From positions 1 to 64,000 of the forward strand of contig MQRK01230236.1 in NCBI GenBank assembly GCA_001938485.1: 64,000 nt of DNA, written 5' to 3'. The position numbers and the translations under genes are program-made. Source of the stretch: Girardia tigrina. Its lineage: Eukaryota; Platyhelminthes; Tricladida; Dugesiidae. Shown piece by piece: positions 34,815-46,271 of this stretch (its first letter is position 1; each line of letters opens with the position of its first letter). The notes under the pieces were generated by a model. That model was not told the DNA's origin, made no database searches, and saw only the letters and a list, made by a program, of their open reading frames with translations.

Positions 34815-37135
34815 CTCTTTTTTTCTGTGGTCTTTGTTGTACTGGTTTGCGCTGGTGTCATTGTCGGTTCTCCAATTTCTTCTGTCTCCTCCAATTTATT
34901 ATGCCTTGTCAGCCACCCCTTCATTTTGTACGACTTTTTACATAGTGCACATGGGAATGGTAATTGCTGTTGTTGTGTCTCGTTGAGCTGATCAGGATTA
35001 GCGAAAGCGGACACCGCGTGGTCCCTTTTCATGTGTCTGTTCAGCTCCTTCTTTTCGGCAAACTCCTTGTAACATCAGCTTCGGTACAGTTGCTCTTGTC
35101 CTATTGAGTCTTCCTGATCGAATTCAGGAGTTTATGTATGTTTCCGTCGATACTGTAGGATCTCTGTGAATGATGCGGTTAATGAAATCTCCATACATCG
35201 CATCATCCCCAAATAGCCACTGTATGTCCACTCGAAGGCAATGCGAAATTGATTGCTTCTTTCTCCCACTGATCTTTTTCTCCATTTGTATTTCTCCCTT
35301 CCAGATTTTTTTGATTATCTCGTACTCCTCTGAAGTTATAGTCTTACTGTGGAAAGTAAGCCTTTTACTCGCGATAATATCCATGAGATGTGGGAGTTCA
35401 ACGTCCAGGATATCCATGCGGATCTTTTCTATCTTGTTTTTCTTCCTAACTATGCGTGTGTATGGGTTATGAAGGGCATGCAATTTGTTAATGTTCTTTT
35501 CCGCAGTTCTCCAGCTTTCACAGCCGTTGTAGACTACGGAGAATATGTATGCGTTGATTACTTTCTTATATTCCTCATACTCAGTTTAGAGCTCTTTAGA
35601 ACTGGTCTCAGGTTCCGAATCTTCTAGGTTCCTTTCTTAATTCTTTCTTTCACTTCCGCGTCCACATTTCCTGCTGAAGAGATCGTGGATCCTAGGTAAC
35701 CAAAGCTAGAGGCCCACAAATACCGGCCTCAAGCTGGTGCCCAGCAGTAAGGATCCGAGTATCTCCGTTTGGGATCAAAACTTTGGTTTTACCGATGTTA
35801 ATTTTGAGACCTAAATCTAAAAAGAATGCATTTAAAATGTTCAAATTATTTATCAGGTTGTTCCAGTCCGTGTTGATGAGGAAGAGGTCGTCAGCATAGG
35901 CTAGTCTGTTGATCTCAAGGAAGCTTCCATCTTCATGTTTCATCATCACTCCTCCAGAGACACCGTTCAATATTGCTCTTTTCACAACCGTATCAAATAC
36001 AATATTGAACAGGAGCGGCCATAAAACACAATCTTGACGCACTCTTTATCCATGTTGAAGGTTTCATCACCTATAAAACCTTCGAATCCCTCATGGAAAG
36101 CTTTGATGATCCCTAAAATTCTCCCCCTTATCCCTAGTCTCTTTAAACAGCCCCAATGAGACTCCCGGGGGACACTGTTTCTCCAAGTCGATAAAGATGA
36201 CATACATATTAATGTTCTTGTATCGTGCTTCCTCCTGCAATTTCCTCAAGATATTTATAGCCAAATGAGTTCCTCTTACCGGCCGGAATCCATACTGCCA
36301 CTCGGCCAGTATCGCTTCGGTGATCGGAGTGATTCGGTTCGCGATGATTCTGGCTAGAATCTTTCCTCCTACATCTAAAAGAAAAATGCATCGGTAGTTA
36401 TTTGGATCTTTTCGAGAGGCTTTCCCTTTGAAAAGAACCACCACTTGGGCCTCTCTCCAACTAGGTGGGAATGCCTCTAATCCGTTCCATTTGTTCCCAA
36501 AGCACTCCTCTAATAGGGTTAGTATTTTCACACATCCCCACTTATAGATTTTAAGGAATAATTCATCAGATCCCGCGGCTGTCCCACTCTTCAACTGCTT
36601 CATTGCCTCCGCTATTTCTTCTCTCGTCGGGGGAGAATCCGAATCATCGATATTTAGAGTGTCTCTAGCGATATCAGTCCGTTTCTTCTGCTCTAATGGG
36701 GCCGTAAAAAAGATTATTGAAGTGGTTGGTTAGCTCCTTGTTCCCAATAGGGTTCAAGGGAGTACATAGAGTGTTCTTTAGAGTGTTGATTTACAGAGGA
36801 TACGAAGTTCCTAGTGAGATCCTTCAGTTTTCCTTCTCCGTCACTGTTGAGTATCTTCTTGATTTGATCGCCTAGAGCCTCGACTCTTTCACGTTTCTAT
36901 CTTCTGATATTCTTCTGGAGAAGTATTCTGCTGGATTTCCACCTAAAGAAAGTGTCGTTGTTTCTATTCCTCACAAACTCAGTGCGTCTCAACCATTTTT
37001 CTCAAACGAGTATCTTCAACTCTTCTAGGTGACCATGTAGCCACTTTTGATTCGCGGGAGTTCGCTTTGATCTTGTGCTTGCTCCTCGGATCACATCGCA
37101 GATCATTTGATTGGTAGACTTCCAATCGGTACCTG
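34815..37135 (-). mobile_element. LINE with YADD reverse transcriptase and C-terminal C2H2 fingers, 5' truncated
   Basis: Minus strand, high to low. WKSTNQMICDVIRGASTRSK (about 37110). The RT runs from 36660: SPPTREEIAEAMKQLKSGTA, AGSDELFLKI, WREAQVVVLFKGKASRKDPN, NYRCIFLLDVGGKILARIIA, QYGFRPVRGTHLAINILRKL, YVIFIDLEK; after frameshifts CVLWPLLFNIVFDTVVKRAI and INRLAYADDLFLINTDWNNL (36042-35692), so the YADD box is present. Then GYLGSTISSAGNVDAEVKER, INAYIFSVVYNGCESWRTAE and a long basic tail, 35483-35124. Last come two C2H2 fingers: CYKEFAEKKELNRHMKRDH (about 35070) and CALCKKSYKMKGWLTRH (about 34930). No endonuclease domain remains. The 3' end runs into a TA microsatellite at about 34800. 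Several frameshifts and stops break it. C-terminal C2H2 fingers recall the ingi/L1Tc group, but the clade is not settled. Confidence 0.85.
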
Positions 37136-37149
37136 AAAATTGAACTTGA

Positions 37150-37520
37150 ATTGAATTAAGAAAAAGAGAGTTCAATTTTCTCACCAATGTACGTGTTTTT
37201 ACACCTGTGACATTCAAATTTATAAACCAAATTAGCTTGCAATCCACAAATCGTTTTTGATTTATTTGAGAGGAAGCTTTGAACTTTGGATGTAATTGAA
37301 ACTACTTTGACGCTACTTATATTCTTGCAAATACTTTTCTTAAATGCTTTAAATCCTTCAGAGTATGGTATTTTGATAATTTGTTTTTACTCTGCAACGC
37401 TTTCTTTATATAATTCTTTCCTAACACGTGTTTGTGTACATAATTTATCCAATATAACCTTAAAATTTTCATCTATCATTTTGTTTGTGTACATTGTTCC
37501 AAAAAGCTTGTATTTTTAGT
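37150..37520 (-). mobile_element. PLE endonuclease fragment abutting the LINE
   Basis: The minus strand reads ENFKVILDKLCTQTRVRKEL, then IPYSEGFKAFKKSICKNISS, VKVVSITSKVQSFLSNKSKT, ICGLQANLVYKFECHRCKNT, YIGE, parallel to the 1.9-kb copy up to the YIG motif. It stops at about 37150, where the 5'-truncated LINE begins. Confidence 0.75.
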
Positions 37521-37529
37521 TTAAAAATG

Positions 37530-38320
37530 TTAAATAAAGTAATAAACTATTCATCTTAATAAAATCTAATTTTACGTAATTTTAAAACACTTTAAAAAAT
37601 CATATTTGTAATTTAAACCTCTATCTGATTGAGGACTTTTCACTTTTGCATTTGCAAAACGTTAATTTAAAATAAACTTTAAATATAATTTTTTTTATTA
37701 AAAGTTATAAAATTTTAATTTGTACATAAATATTATCTTAGCAAAATGTCCTACCCAACATTTTAATTTTTGATTTATTTTTATCTCAGTCTATAAGTGG
37801 AATGATACTTAAATAACTTCTCATACTTTCATAATACAATCGCTTCCGTTATATTCACTATTTGATAGAAGTTCTGAAATGGACACTATGAATGCTGATT
37901 TTTATTTCAGAATTCTAATAAAATAAAACGTTATTAAACATTTGAATTTTATATATTTTTTATAATTTCTGAATTTTGTTACTTGCTCACAAAATGTTCT
38001 CGTTTCATTTAAGTAAAAAAGATCTGCTGTTATATAAATTTAAAACAAACATAATATTTATCCCAATGAATTTTTTTTAGGAAAACGAGCATATGGCCAT
38101 GGAAAAGAGAGTTCAATTTACTGCTGAGAGCCTGCTGACAGTACTTAAAAGTTGATTATTATTTTTACCCTCACCATAAATTCTCTCATATTAAGTTAAA
38201 AATTTTAAACAAAACCGTTCTTGAGATTTTTTTGATATTTTGACACTGTCAAAAAGCGTGTTTGTATATGGTTGACATATTGCTTATATGACAGAATCTA
38301 ATAAAATCAATATATAATCA
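37530..38320. other. AT-rich spacer
   Basis: AT-rich DNA with no recognised gene or element. Confidence 0.4.
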
Positions 38321-38325
38321 ATCTA

Positions 38326-38559
<234 letters not shown>

Positions 38560-38967
38560 AATCAATATAAAAATATTGATTGAAAATACATTACATACAA
38601 ATAACGAATTACAATTATAATATTAAATACAGAGCATTTTTCTGTAAATTCGTTTCATAAAGGAATTTTATGCAAATCAATTTATAAAAATTCCCCTGAA
38701 AGTGTATCTCTCAGATAATCTATTTCCTCAAAATCTCATCGTGCAACCGAATAATTCTATGACGTTTCCATCAATATCGTTGCAACAGAAGATCGTTCCT
38801 TAGAAATCTTTGAACAATAGACACAAATCGAAACCGAAATTTATCCTCTCTCGTATTGGTTCTATATGTTTATTTATATTGCGTAAAAATAAAGTTTTAT
38901 ACATATTTATCTTTATTTTTGTTACGTTAAATGAGCTCACTGAAACACGTTTTCAGTTAGCTCTTTT

Positions 38968-39009
<42 letters not shown>

Positions 39010-41040
39010 ATTTATAATAATTATTATTATTGTAAGGGGGTGTTATTGATAATTTTTCAATTTTCAAAAATATTGTGTTTCATAAAATTTTGTGTTACTT
39101 AAAATTTCCAATTATAATAGAAATTAAAAAAATATCGGAAATTAAAAATTAAAAAATGTTTTGTTTAAAGACAAATTTTTACCTTTTGTATTTTTAATAA
39201 ATTTTAGTTTCTCGGGACATCGTTGGAATTATTACTATGAGATATTTCTGACATCAAAACTTTTATTATACCATACCAATACCATGTTTAAATCTAATAT
39301 TTAAACAAACTTATTATTTTTTCTGAGAAACAATTTGTTTTATAAATCTTAAACCAATATAAATAAAAATACTTATAAATATTCATATTTGATTTTTTCA
39401 TTACTTTTATAAATCAATTTTAAATTACGATAACATTTTAAAATATTTAATCGTTTCATTTAATTTTTTTAATTTTTTTTAAAATCGTTCCACATAAAAA
39501 TTATACATTTTACTTTTTATATTTATACTCTCAAAATTTTTTTATTATTAGCAATTTAATTGATCTTCTTAATTTTAGTAATTTTATTTTTTCAAACGTT
39601 ACATATTTAATTATATAAAAATTTTAATTTGTACATATTTAATATAACCTTCTTTCAAAAATTTTCATAGCATTTTTAATTCATAACAATAAATATCGAA
39701 AGTATTAAGGTCTTCTTTAATTAAGAAAATATAAATAAACATGGTGGTGACGCTACCTCATTGTATTACAAACTGTCTGATTTCCGATATGTTCCAGACC
39801 GCAGAAGATCTAGAAGATTTTTATTTATTGTTGCAAGAAGATATTTTGAAGCAACGGAAATTAACCTAAAAATGAAAGACATGTTTACACAATAATATAT
39901 GAAGACATTTAGGAAGCTTATGAAAACGCGGCTGAAAAAGCTGATAATTTTGAGGACGGGCTACGACTAGCATTCGAAAGGCAGAAAGAAACCTCAACGG
40001 ATTTAGAAAAGCTGGTAAGATATCACAAATGGGCTGATACGCACAGACGTTTTTCAAAAAAAGTAAACAAACTAGTCAAAAATGAGTTGTCACCTAGACT
40101 CGAGTAAGAAGAGCTAAAAATTTTCAAAATTTTATTTAACACTTCGAAATTGTTAATGTCTCAAGCAAATCCATTTTGACAAACTCGAAATCCTTCCAAA
40201 ATAATTAAGTAGTTTAAACAATAACCAATTCGTTCAGTTGATAATCAAATGTTTGTAAAATAAAATCGTAAAACCGAAACTTGCTATCGTAAATCTTTTA
40301 CAAAGATACAACAAAAATGTAGTAAAAATGATCAGTCTCTCACAAGACTCGCTCTGATTGATTAACTAACCCGAGCGACTCAATTGATTCGAATTTGTCC
40401 CCAACTAGTCAGTACGATAATACTCAGCACATATTCTGGTACGATAATAACAAAAGAATAAAGAATTCTTTGTTCGGAATTTGAATCTTAATTATTAAAA
40501 AGTTAATTATTATTTTTTTAAACTATTATTATTTTTTTAAAATTTCTTTTTTTTAATTATGTAAATTAATTTAATTATATTACTTATAAATTAACTAGTA
40601 AACAATAAAAAATTTTGATATATATTCTAAATGTGGGTAGAACACTACTGGGCCAACAGAATGTTTTTAAAATTTTCTATTGTTTTTTTTGAAAATATTT
40701 TTAAATTAAAATTTCTATAATTAAGTTAACTTAAATTTCAATTTTCGATTCTCCATAGAATTTTCCCGAATATTTTAATCTCATATGAAGATGATAATTG
40801 AGCATTCGAATCATTTCAAGGGAAACATTTATTTTTAATTTTTTAATGTTTTTATTGCTTTTTTGTTTAATTTAAAGAAATTCGTAATTAAAAAAATATT
40901 TAAAAAAACAATAAAAAATTAAAAAATTCTGTTGGTCAAGTAGAGTTTTGCCAGCATAAAGCATGGATATCAAAATGTTTTTTTGATTTACTAGTTGGAC
41001 ATGAAATCGGTTTACTGGATAATTTTTATTTTTTGCGTAA
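38560..41040. other. AT-rich stretch with a possible decayed exon pair
   Basis: Mostly AT-rich without genes. A second TA tract lies at 38981-39005. A coding-like patch at 39795-40108 is listed separately. Confidence 0.4.
39795..40108 (+). pseudogene. Coding-like patch, unidentified
   Basis: One frame gives MFQTAEDLEDFYLLLQEDIL, KQRKLT (39795-39868). Another, from 39895, gives YEDI, one TAG, EAYENAAEKADNFEDGLRLA, FERQKETSTDLEKLVRYHKW, ADTHRRFSKKVNKLVKNELS. The charged helical sequence and lower AT content stand out. Splice-like words exist (CATTTAG before EAYEN; CTGGTAAGA after DLEKL). It could be a decayed host gene or retrocopy; no family recognised. Confidence 0.3.
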
Positions 41041-41049
41041 TATAAACTA

Positions 41050-41366
41050 CTTATAATTTATAAGTATATCTTTTTATACTATTATTGTTCAGGAACTCCG
41101 ATTTGGCCGTTTTGTTCCTATTCTAAGACCTTAAAAAGCTTTTTTGATGAAATTTTAACATTATCATTTATTGTCATCGAAAATTAGTAAGTGTGCAATG
41201 TTCGAAAAAATTAATTGAATAAAAAAGCCTCTAAAAATAAGTTTCTAAATTACATGGATATATAATATTGGGTGTACAACTAATTAATTTCGTATTTATT
41301 TGTTAAAAAAAACCATTTATTTAAGTATAAAAGTGAAAAAAAATACGAAATTAATTAGTTGTACAC

Positions 41367-41404
<38 letters not shown>

Positions 41405-41430
41405 CTAGTAAAAAGATTGGAAAGACCTGA
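41050..41430 (+). repeat. TA-tract repeat family, copy 1
   Basis: The conserved left part (TATTGTTCAGGAACTC, CATTTATTGTCATCGA, GTGTGCAA, TTTCTAAATTACATGGATAT) leads into a short inverted segment and a TA microsatellite at 41371-41400, then a right part resembling GCTAGTAAAAAGATTGGAAA. The same left-TA-right layout occurs at 41.9-42.7 and 55.4-55.6 kb, and a right-hand piece at about 430-510. Confidence 0.65.
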
Positions 41431-41884
41431 AAACTTATACATATCTAAAAAATATCAAAAGGGAAGTAGCAAATGTTGGAAACTTGATCAAAGAGCAGAA
41501 TTGCCAAAATATACAGCTCTAGATATTTTACGTAAAAGCAGATTTTTTTTTGTAAAGGTATCAACGTGTTCCAGTATTGCTACCACTAAATTTTTAACGC
41601 CTTTTTAAATTTGCATTGTTATGTTTTGAGTGATTATATTGAGTGATGAAGCTCACTTTCATTCGCATAGATACATTTAATCACGAATTTGTGAATTGTG
41701 TTCTGAAGATAAGCCTCGGACAAGTGTTCCTATTCCGTTATATCATCTAAAAATTATTGTTTAATGCGGTTTTACATAAAATTAAACTAGTAAATCATTC
41801 TTTCTGCAGACCGAACTCTACTTTGTAAACAAAGTTTTAATTAAAAACAATAATTAAAAAACCACAACAAAAAATTAAAAATTA

Positions 41885-42113
41885 ATATAGACTGCTTATA
41901 ATTTATAAGTAGATCTTTTTCAATTAATATTGTTCAGGAACTCATATGAGACCGTTTTTTGCCCATCCTGAGACCTTAAAAGGTTTTTTGATAACGTTTT
42001 AGAATTATCATTTATTGTCATCGAGTATGAGTAAGTCTGCGAAGTTTAGAGAAAAATGATTGAGTAAAAAGGCTTCAAAAATAGCTTTCTAAATTCCATG
42101 GATACATATATAT
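41885..42113 (+). repeat. TA-tract repeat family, copy 2 (left part)
   Basis: AATATTGTTCAGGAACTCAT to TTTCTAAATTCCATGGATAC is closely similar to copies 1 and 3. The short TA tract is interrupted by the GC-rich insert 42114-42676, after which the right part AGAAAGTAAGCTAATAAAAA resumes at about 42678. Confidence 0.7.
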
Positions 42114-42676
42114 TGTGATGGGAACGGAGATCCAGTATGGCCGCGTCCACGATCACTTAATTTCGCAGAATCCGTGAGGCTCCGCGCAGCTTATTGTCCC
42201 ATTTCTGTTGGCGATAGGGGTCACCATCGGATCGTAGGGGAGGAGGACGACCGTGGAATGGCTGATCGCAGTCGACGTGTCGTTAGATCCACCACCAAAT
42301 CGGAACCGAGAACGTAGGACTCCATGAGGATCATCCGTGTGCTCGGGATCCTGAGAAGCACCGCCGGATCCTGAGTAGTGCCGAACGCATCTTGGGGTGC
42401 GGTGTGCGGGAGACGAGTGCTCCCACCGATTTAGGAACTGAGTGAACGGCCATTTCGATTCAAAATCGTCAATTGATCATAGACATCATAAGTAGCGAAT
42501 AATAAAGAACAATCCATTGTTAACATTTATTATTTATCAAACGTACAAATTTTCGAATTTTTTTCATCGTTCATAATTTCAATTTATTTATTTAAACAAA
42601 ACTTTGTCTATTGTGTTTTTTAGACATAATTATTATTGTTAATTTATTTCATTTACTTTTATTGATGGGCACTACA
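42114..42676. mobile_element. GC-rich insert with TGT...ACA ends, possible solo LTR
   Basis: The first 330 bp are strikingly GC-rich against the AT-rich background (for example CTCCGCGCAGCTTATTGTCC), followed by AT-rich sequence with AATAAAGAACAATCC. It starts TGTGATGGGA and ends GGGCACTACA, and it splits a copy of the TA-tract repeat, so it is an insertion. TG...CA ends and an internal AATAAA fit a solo LTR, but a clean target duplication was not seen because the site is a TA tract. No coding sequence was recognised. Confidence 0.35.
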
Positions 42677-42762
42677 TAGAAAGTAAGCTAATAAAAAGAA
42701 TGGAAAAAGATATCATTTAAATCACCGTCGCACCTTATAATTTTTTAACTAAATATATACTA

Positions 42763-43005
42763 CAGTAGATACCGCTTAAAGAGAATATTTTTGGGACTTG
42801 AAAAAATGTTCTCTATAACCGATATTTCTCTTTAACAGATACTTTTTTATAAGGATAATTTTTAAAAAAATATCAAAAAAAACTTTACTAATCAATACAT
42901 TTTATTTTTAAAAAAAAAGTTCCAAAAGTTAAAAAAAAAACCAAAAAGTTCTCTTTAACCGATTTTATTCTCTTTAAGCAAGTTCTCTATAAGCGAAATC
43001 TATTG
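42763..43005. mobile_element. pogo/Tigger-type MITE
   Basis: 243 bp flanked by TA. The ends are CAGTAGATACCGCTTAAAGA and, inverted at the right, CAATAGATTTCGCTTATAGA. CTCTATAACCGATATTTCTC and CTCTTTAACCGATTTTATTC repeat inside. Termini of the CAGTAGA-CTCGCTTATA kind are typical of pogo-derived MITEs. Non-coding. Confidence 0.75.
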
Positions 43006-43652
43006 TATTACGTTAGATTAAAATATGAAATTAATTTTTAGATGAAAATTAATTCAGTTTTTAAGTTAGAATATTGAAGAATAAAACTTTTGAATCTTCG
43101 TATCAAGAAGTTATTTTATAACTTTCTTAATTAATGAAAAGTATATTAACAAAATTATTTTACATGAATTTCGTTGACAAAAATTTTGATGAAAAATGTT
43201 TGATGAAAGTAATGCAACCATTTCTTGTTATAAGTTCACTAATGAGAGATGTTCATATAAATTTATTGTCAAAATTTCGGAAAATTCAGTACGAAGAAGT
43301 TTTAAAAATGTTCTTAAACGATGTATCTTCACGCATTACTTGAGTTTCTCGAATACCAAACTGCTCAAGTGGAAAGTAGTTAAGTTGTAAACGCCCTATT
43401 TTTATTGCAAAGTTTCAAATTTCTTTTGAAGCTTTAATAATGCAAGCAAATATTTTAACATTAAATTGTGATTTTTCAGTACAATTGATACTATGATAAT
43501 AAATAAAGATGTATCTAAATTTTACAGAGAAATAGCTATTTTAATAGTAAATATTAAATAAAACTTTCTTACAATTTTTTCAAAGTTTTAAAAAGATATT
43601 TAAAAATAAAAGATCCCCAAATAAATTGTTTATATAATCAACTGATTTCTAA

Positions 43653-44280
43653 ATTGTGAAGTATGTTCTGAAATGTTTCTTGTATTATATTTTAGATTTT
43701 ATGTGTTGATTCGGATTGTGTCTCTCCTATCCAGATGGTATATAATAACTGATTGGTATTTTCTTTGATTCTTATTAATTGAAAATAATTTAATTTTAAA
43801 GTAAAAATATTTAAAATATGTTTCAAATGTAATACTTAAATTTTCACACGTAGTATTTAATTTTTAATGTAATTTAAAAATTTTAATATATTAATTTAAT
43901 TGGTACTTTTTCATAAAATTGTTTAGACTTGATTTTAATCAAGGAGAGTTTTGATAATTAATTTATATCATAAATATATTAGAATTGTTTTCAAAAAACT
44001 AGGATGGCACATAAAAAAATAACATTCAAGAAAGATGTCACATAGTGAAAGTGATTTGAAGAGTTGTTGTAATGACAATTTTATTTTTAATAATAATAAA
44101 TGTTCAAGATATCATATTGATTTGTTATTATAAATCATGTACAATCAGTTTAGAAACTTCCGAAGGGATGGTTTATCTACTACAAAATGTTTACTCGTTT
44201 TTCTGTGAATGGCTTTACCAAAATTAATTGCCAAGATTCATTGTTTATAGTTTTAAATTATCAGGGCCAAAAATTTGGAA
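43653..44280 (+). repeat. TGTGAGGAA repeat family, long copy with short reading frame
   Basis: This starts AATTGTGAAGTATG, with GATTCGGATTGTGTCTCTCC, TATCCAGATGG, then about 300 bp of AT-rich DNA, then an ATG at 44034 opening MSHSESDLKSCCNDN and NNNKCSRYHIDLLL. The 3' segment 44072-44280 is almost identical to 47722-47925 (both ending AAATTATCAGGGCCAAA), so the family extends beyond the end of the mariner-inserted copy. Confidence 0.65.
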
Positions 44281-44368
44281 TAAAGAGGCTTTACGGCTTT
44301 CTTATGTTTAAACATTTATGCGTAAACACCTTAAAATAAGTCTTAAATAAAGGTTAACTCTCCATGTA

Positions 44369-46195
44369 CGTAAGCTGTCCAAAAAGTTCTCAACCTAACA
44401 CAACTATGACATTATAAACAGCAGGAAGATAGGTGTGTTAGAAATTCACATATGTCATATGAACACATGTTAAATTTCATTATGTGTCATTTCTTTCTTT
44501 GTTTAAAAGTCATTTAAAATTAACTTGACACTGATTTTTTTAGTAATAGATAAATTCAATAATCAGGTGGTAATAGAATATTTATTTATGAAAGGATTAA
44601 AAGGAGAATAAATTCATACTGATATTGTGAACGTGTTAGGTGAAAGTACTCCTTCGTATGCCACAGTAAAAAAATTGGATTTGGGAATTTAAACATGGTC
44701 ATAAAAGCATTGAAGATGAATCACGTAGTGGATGTCCAAAAACTGCAACAACATCAGAAATCGTTCCTAAAGAACATTAAATGGTGTTAGACGATCGGCG
44801 TGTCAAAGTACGTGAAAAAGCTGATGCCATGGACATCTCAAAAGATCGAGTTCAATATATTTTACATGACGAATTACACGTGAAAAAGCTTTGTAGGAGA
44901 TGGGTACTGCATTTGTTAATGATCGATCAAAAACGCTTTCGAATGAGAAATTCTCCAGCTTGTTTGGATCATTTCAGACAAAAAATAGGTGGATTTTAAA
45001 CGTCGTTTCATAACTGTTGATGAAACATAAATCCACCATTATACACCAAAAATAAAACAATTGTCAAAACTCTGAGGAATATTTTAAATTGTTTGAATAT
45101 GTTTAGGTATTGATGCTGTATGTTGATTGGAGTATGTTGAACTTAGAATGGTGATTCTCCCACCCAAAGGGAAATTAGTATTTTTTTAAAATTTAAAGTG
45201 ATTGCATATTCGAACATAATTAAATTATACTTCGATAAGTTTATGTTTTTAAAATTAAAAATTAAAATCATGTTTAATATTTTTTAAAAAGAAAAGCATT
45301 TGATTAGATATAAATAAAATTAATAAAATTTAAATTAAATTAATTTTTAACAATTCGATAACATTTTAATTATTTTGGGTTTTTATTAAGAAATGGTTAA
45401 AATTATTATTTTTAATTAATATTTTTAAAAATTAAATATTTTAAAAAGATTTAGAAAAATTGTTCAAATAATCATGATTAAAAAGAGAAATAATAAAACT
45501 AATTCGAACAATGTCAAACTGTGAAATATCTTCCGAGAGTTGTAATGACTCTAATTGTGATAATAATAAAAATTCAAAGGAAAATTGTCTCAATGTTATA
45601 AACAAAATAAATGGATTGAAGCTGGTGGAAGTGCACCAAAGAAGGCTAAAACAGTTCCATCAACGGGGAAAATTATGACAATTTTTTTGGATTACAAAGG
45701 TGTTTTATGAATCAATTATCTTGAGAAAGGTAAAACAGTCAACTTTGAATATTGCTCAAGACTTTTGTATCACCTGGATGCAATAATTCGTGAGAAAAGA
45801 TATGGTTTGGTAAAGAAAAAAATCATTTTTCAGGAAGACAATCCACCTGCTCACAAAAGTGGTTTGACGATGGCTAAATTGAATGAATTGAAGTACAAAT
45901 TGCTTGATCACCCACCGCCTTCGCCAGATTTGGTTCCTAATGACTATTATTTGTTTCCTAACCTAAATAAAGTTCCTTGCCGGAAAGCGTTTGACATCAA
46001 ATGAAGCTATTGCAATTGTAAACGGATATTTTGCACAGCTCAGAGAAAATCATTTTAATCAAGGGATATAATTGCTAGAGAAACGTTGGAATAAATGTAT
46101 TAATGTTTTGAGAGATTATATTAAAAAATAAATAAATCTTTTCAAATTTAACTTTTTTTTCATTGTTAGGTTATGAATTTTTCAGACAGCCCACG
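44369..46195 (+). mobile_element. Full-length mariner interrupted by a 530-bp insertion
   Basis: The ends are CGTAAGCTGTCCAAAAAGTT at 44369 and the near inverse at 46195 (CGTGGGCTGTCTGAAAAATT on the minus strand), both flanked by TA. Without the insert the length is about 1.3 kb, normal for mariner. Transposase pieces: LGESTPSYATVKKW, GHKSIEDESRSGCPKTA (about 44640-44740), REKADAMDISKDRVQYILHD (HTH), RRFITVDET with TAA for W then IHHYTPKIKQLSK; after the insert WIEAGGSAPKKAKTVPSTGK, INYLEKGKTVNFEY, KKKIIFQEDNPPAHKSGLTM and SPDLVPNDYYLFPNLNK, the D,D34D triad of mariners. Several stops and frameshifts break it. Confidence 0.9.
45071..45600 (+). mobile_element. TGTGAGGAA repeat inserted in the mariner
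   Basis: This copy has well-defined borders because it interrupts the transposase frame between KQLSK and NKWIEAGG. It starts TCTGAGGAATATTTTAAATT and contains GTGATTCTCCCACCC. It ends with a short frame from the ATG at 45511, MSNCEISSESCNDSNCDNNK, NSKENCLNV. A four-base AAAC occurs on both sides and may be the target duplication. There are no terminal inverted repeats. Either a non-autonomous element or a partial copy of a larger retroelement. Confidence 0.65.
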
Positions 46196-46271
46196 TAAAT
46201 TATTACTCACAATTTTTATCAATTATTCGCGTTCTTTAATTAGAACAATTGTCAAAACAGTTATCACATAA

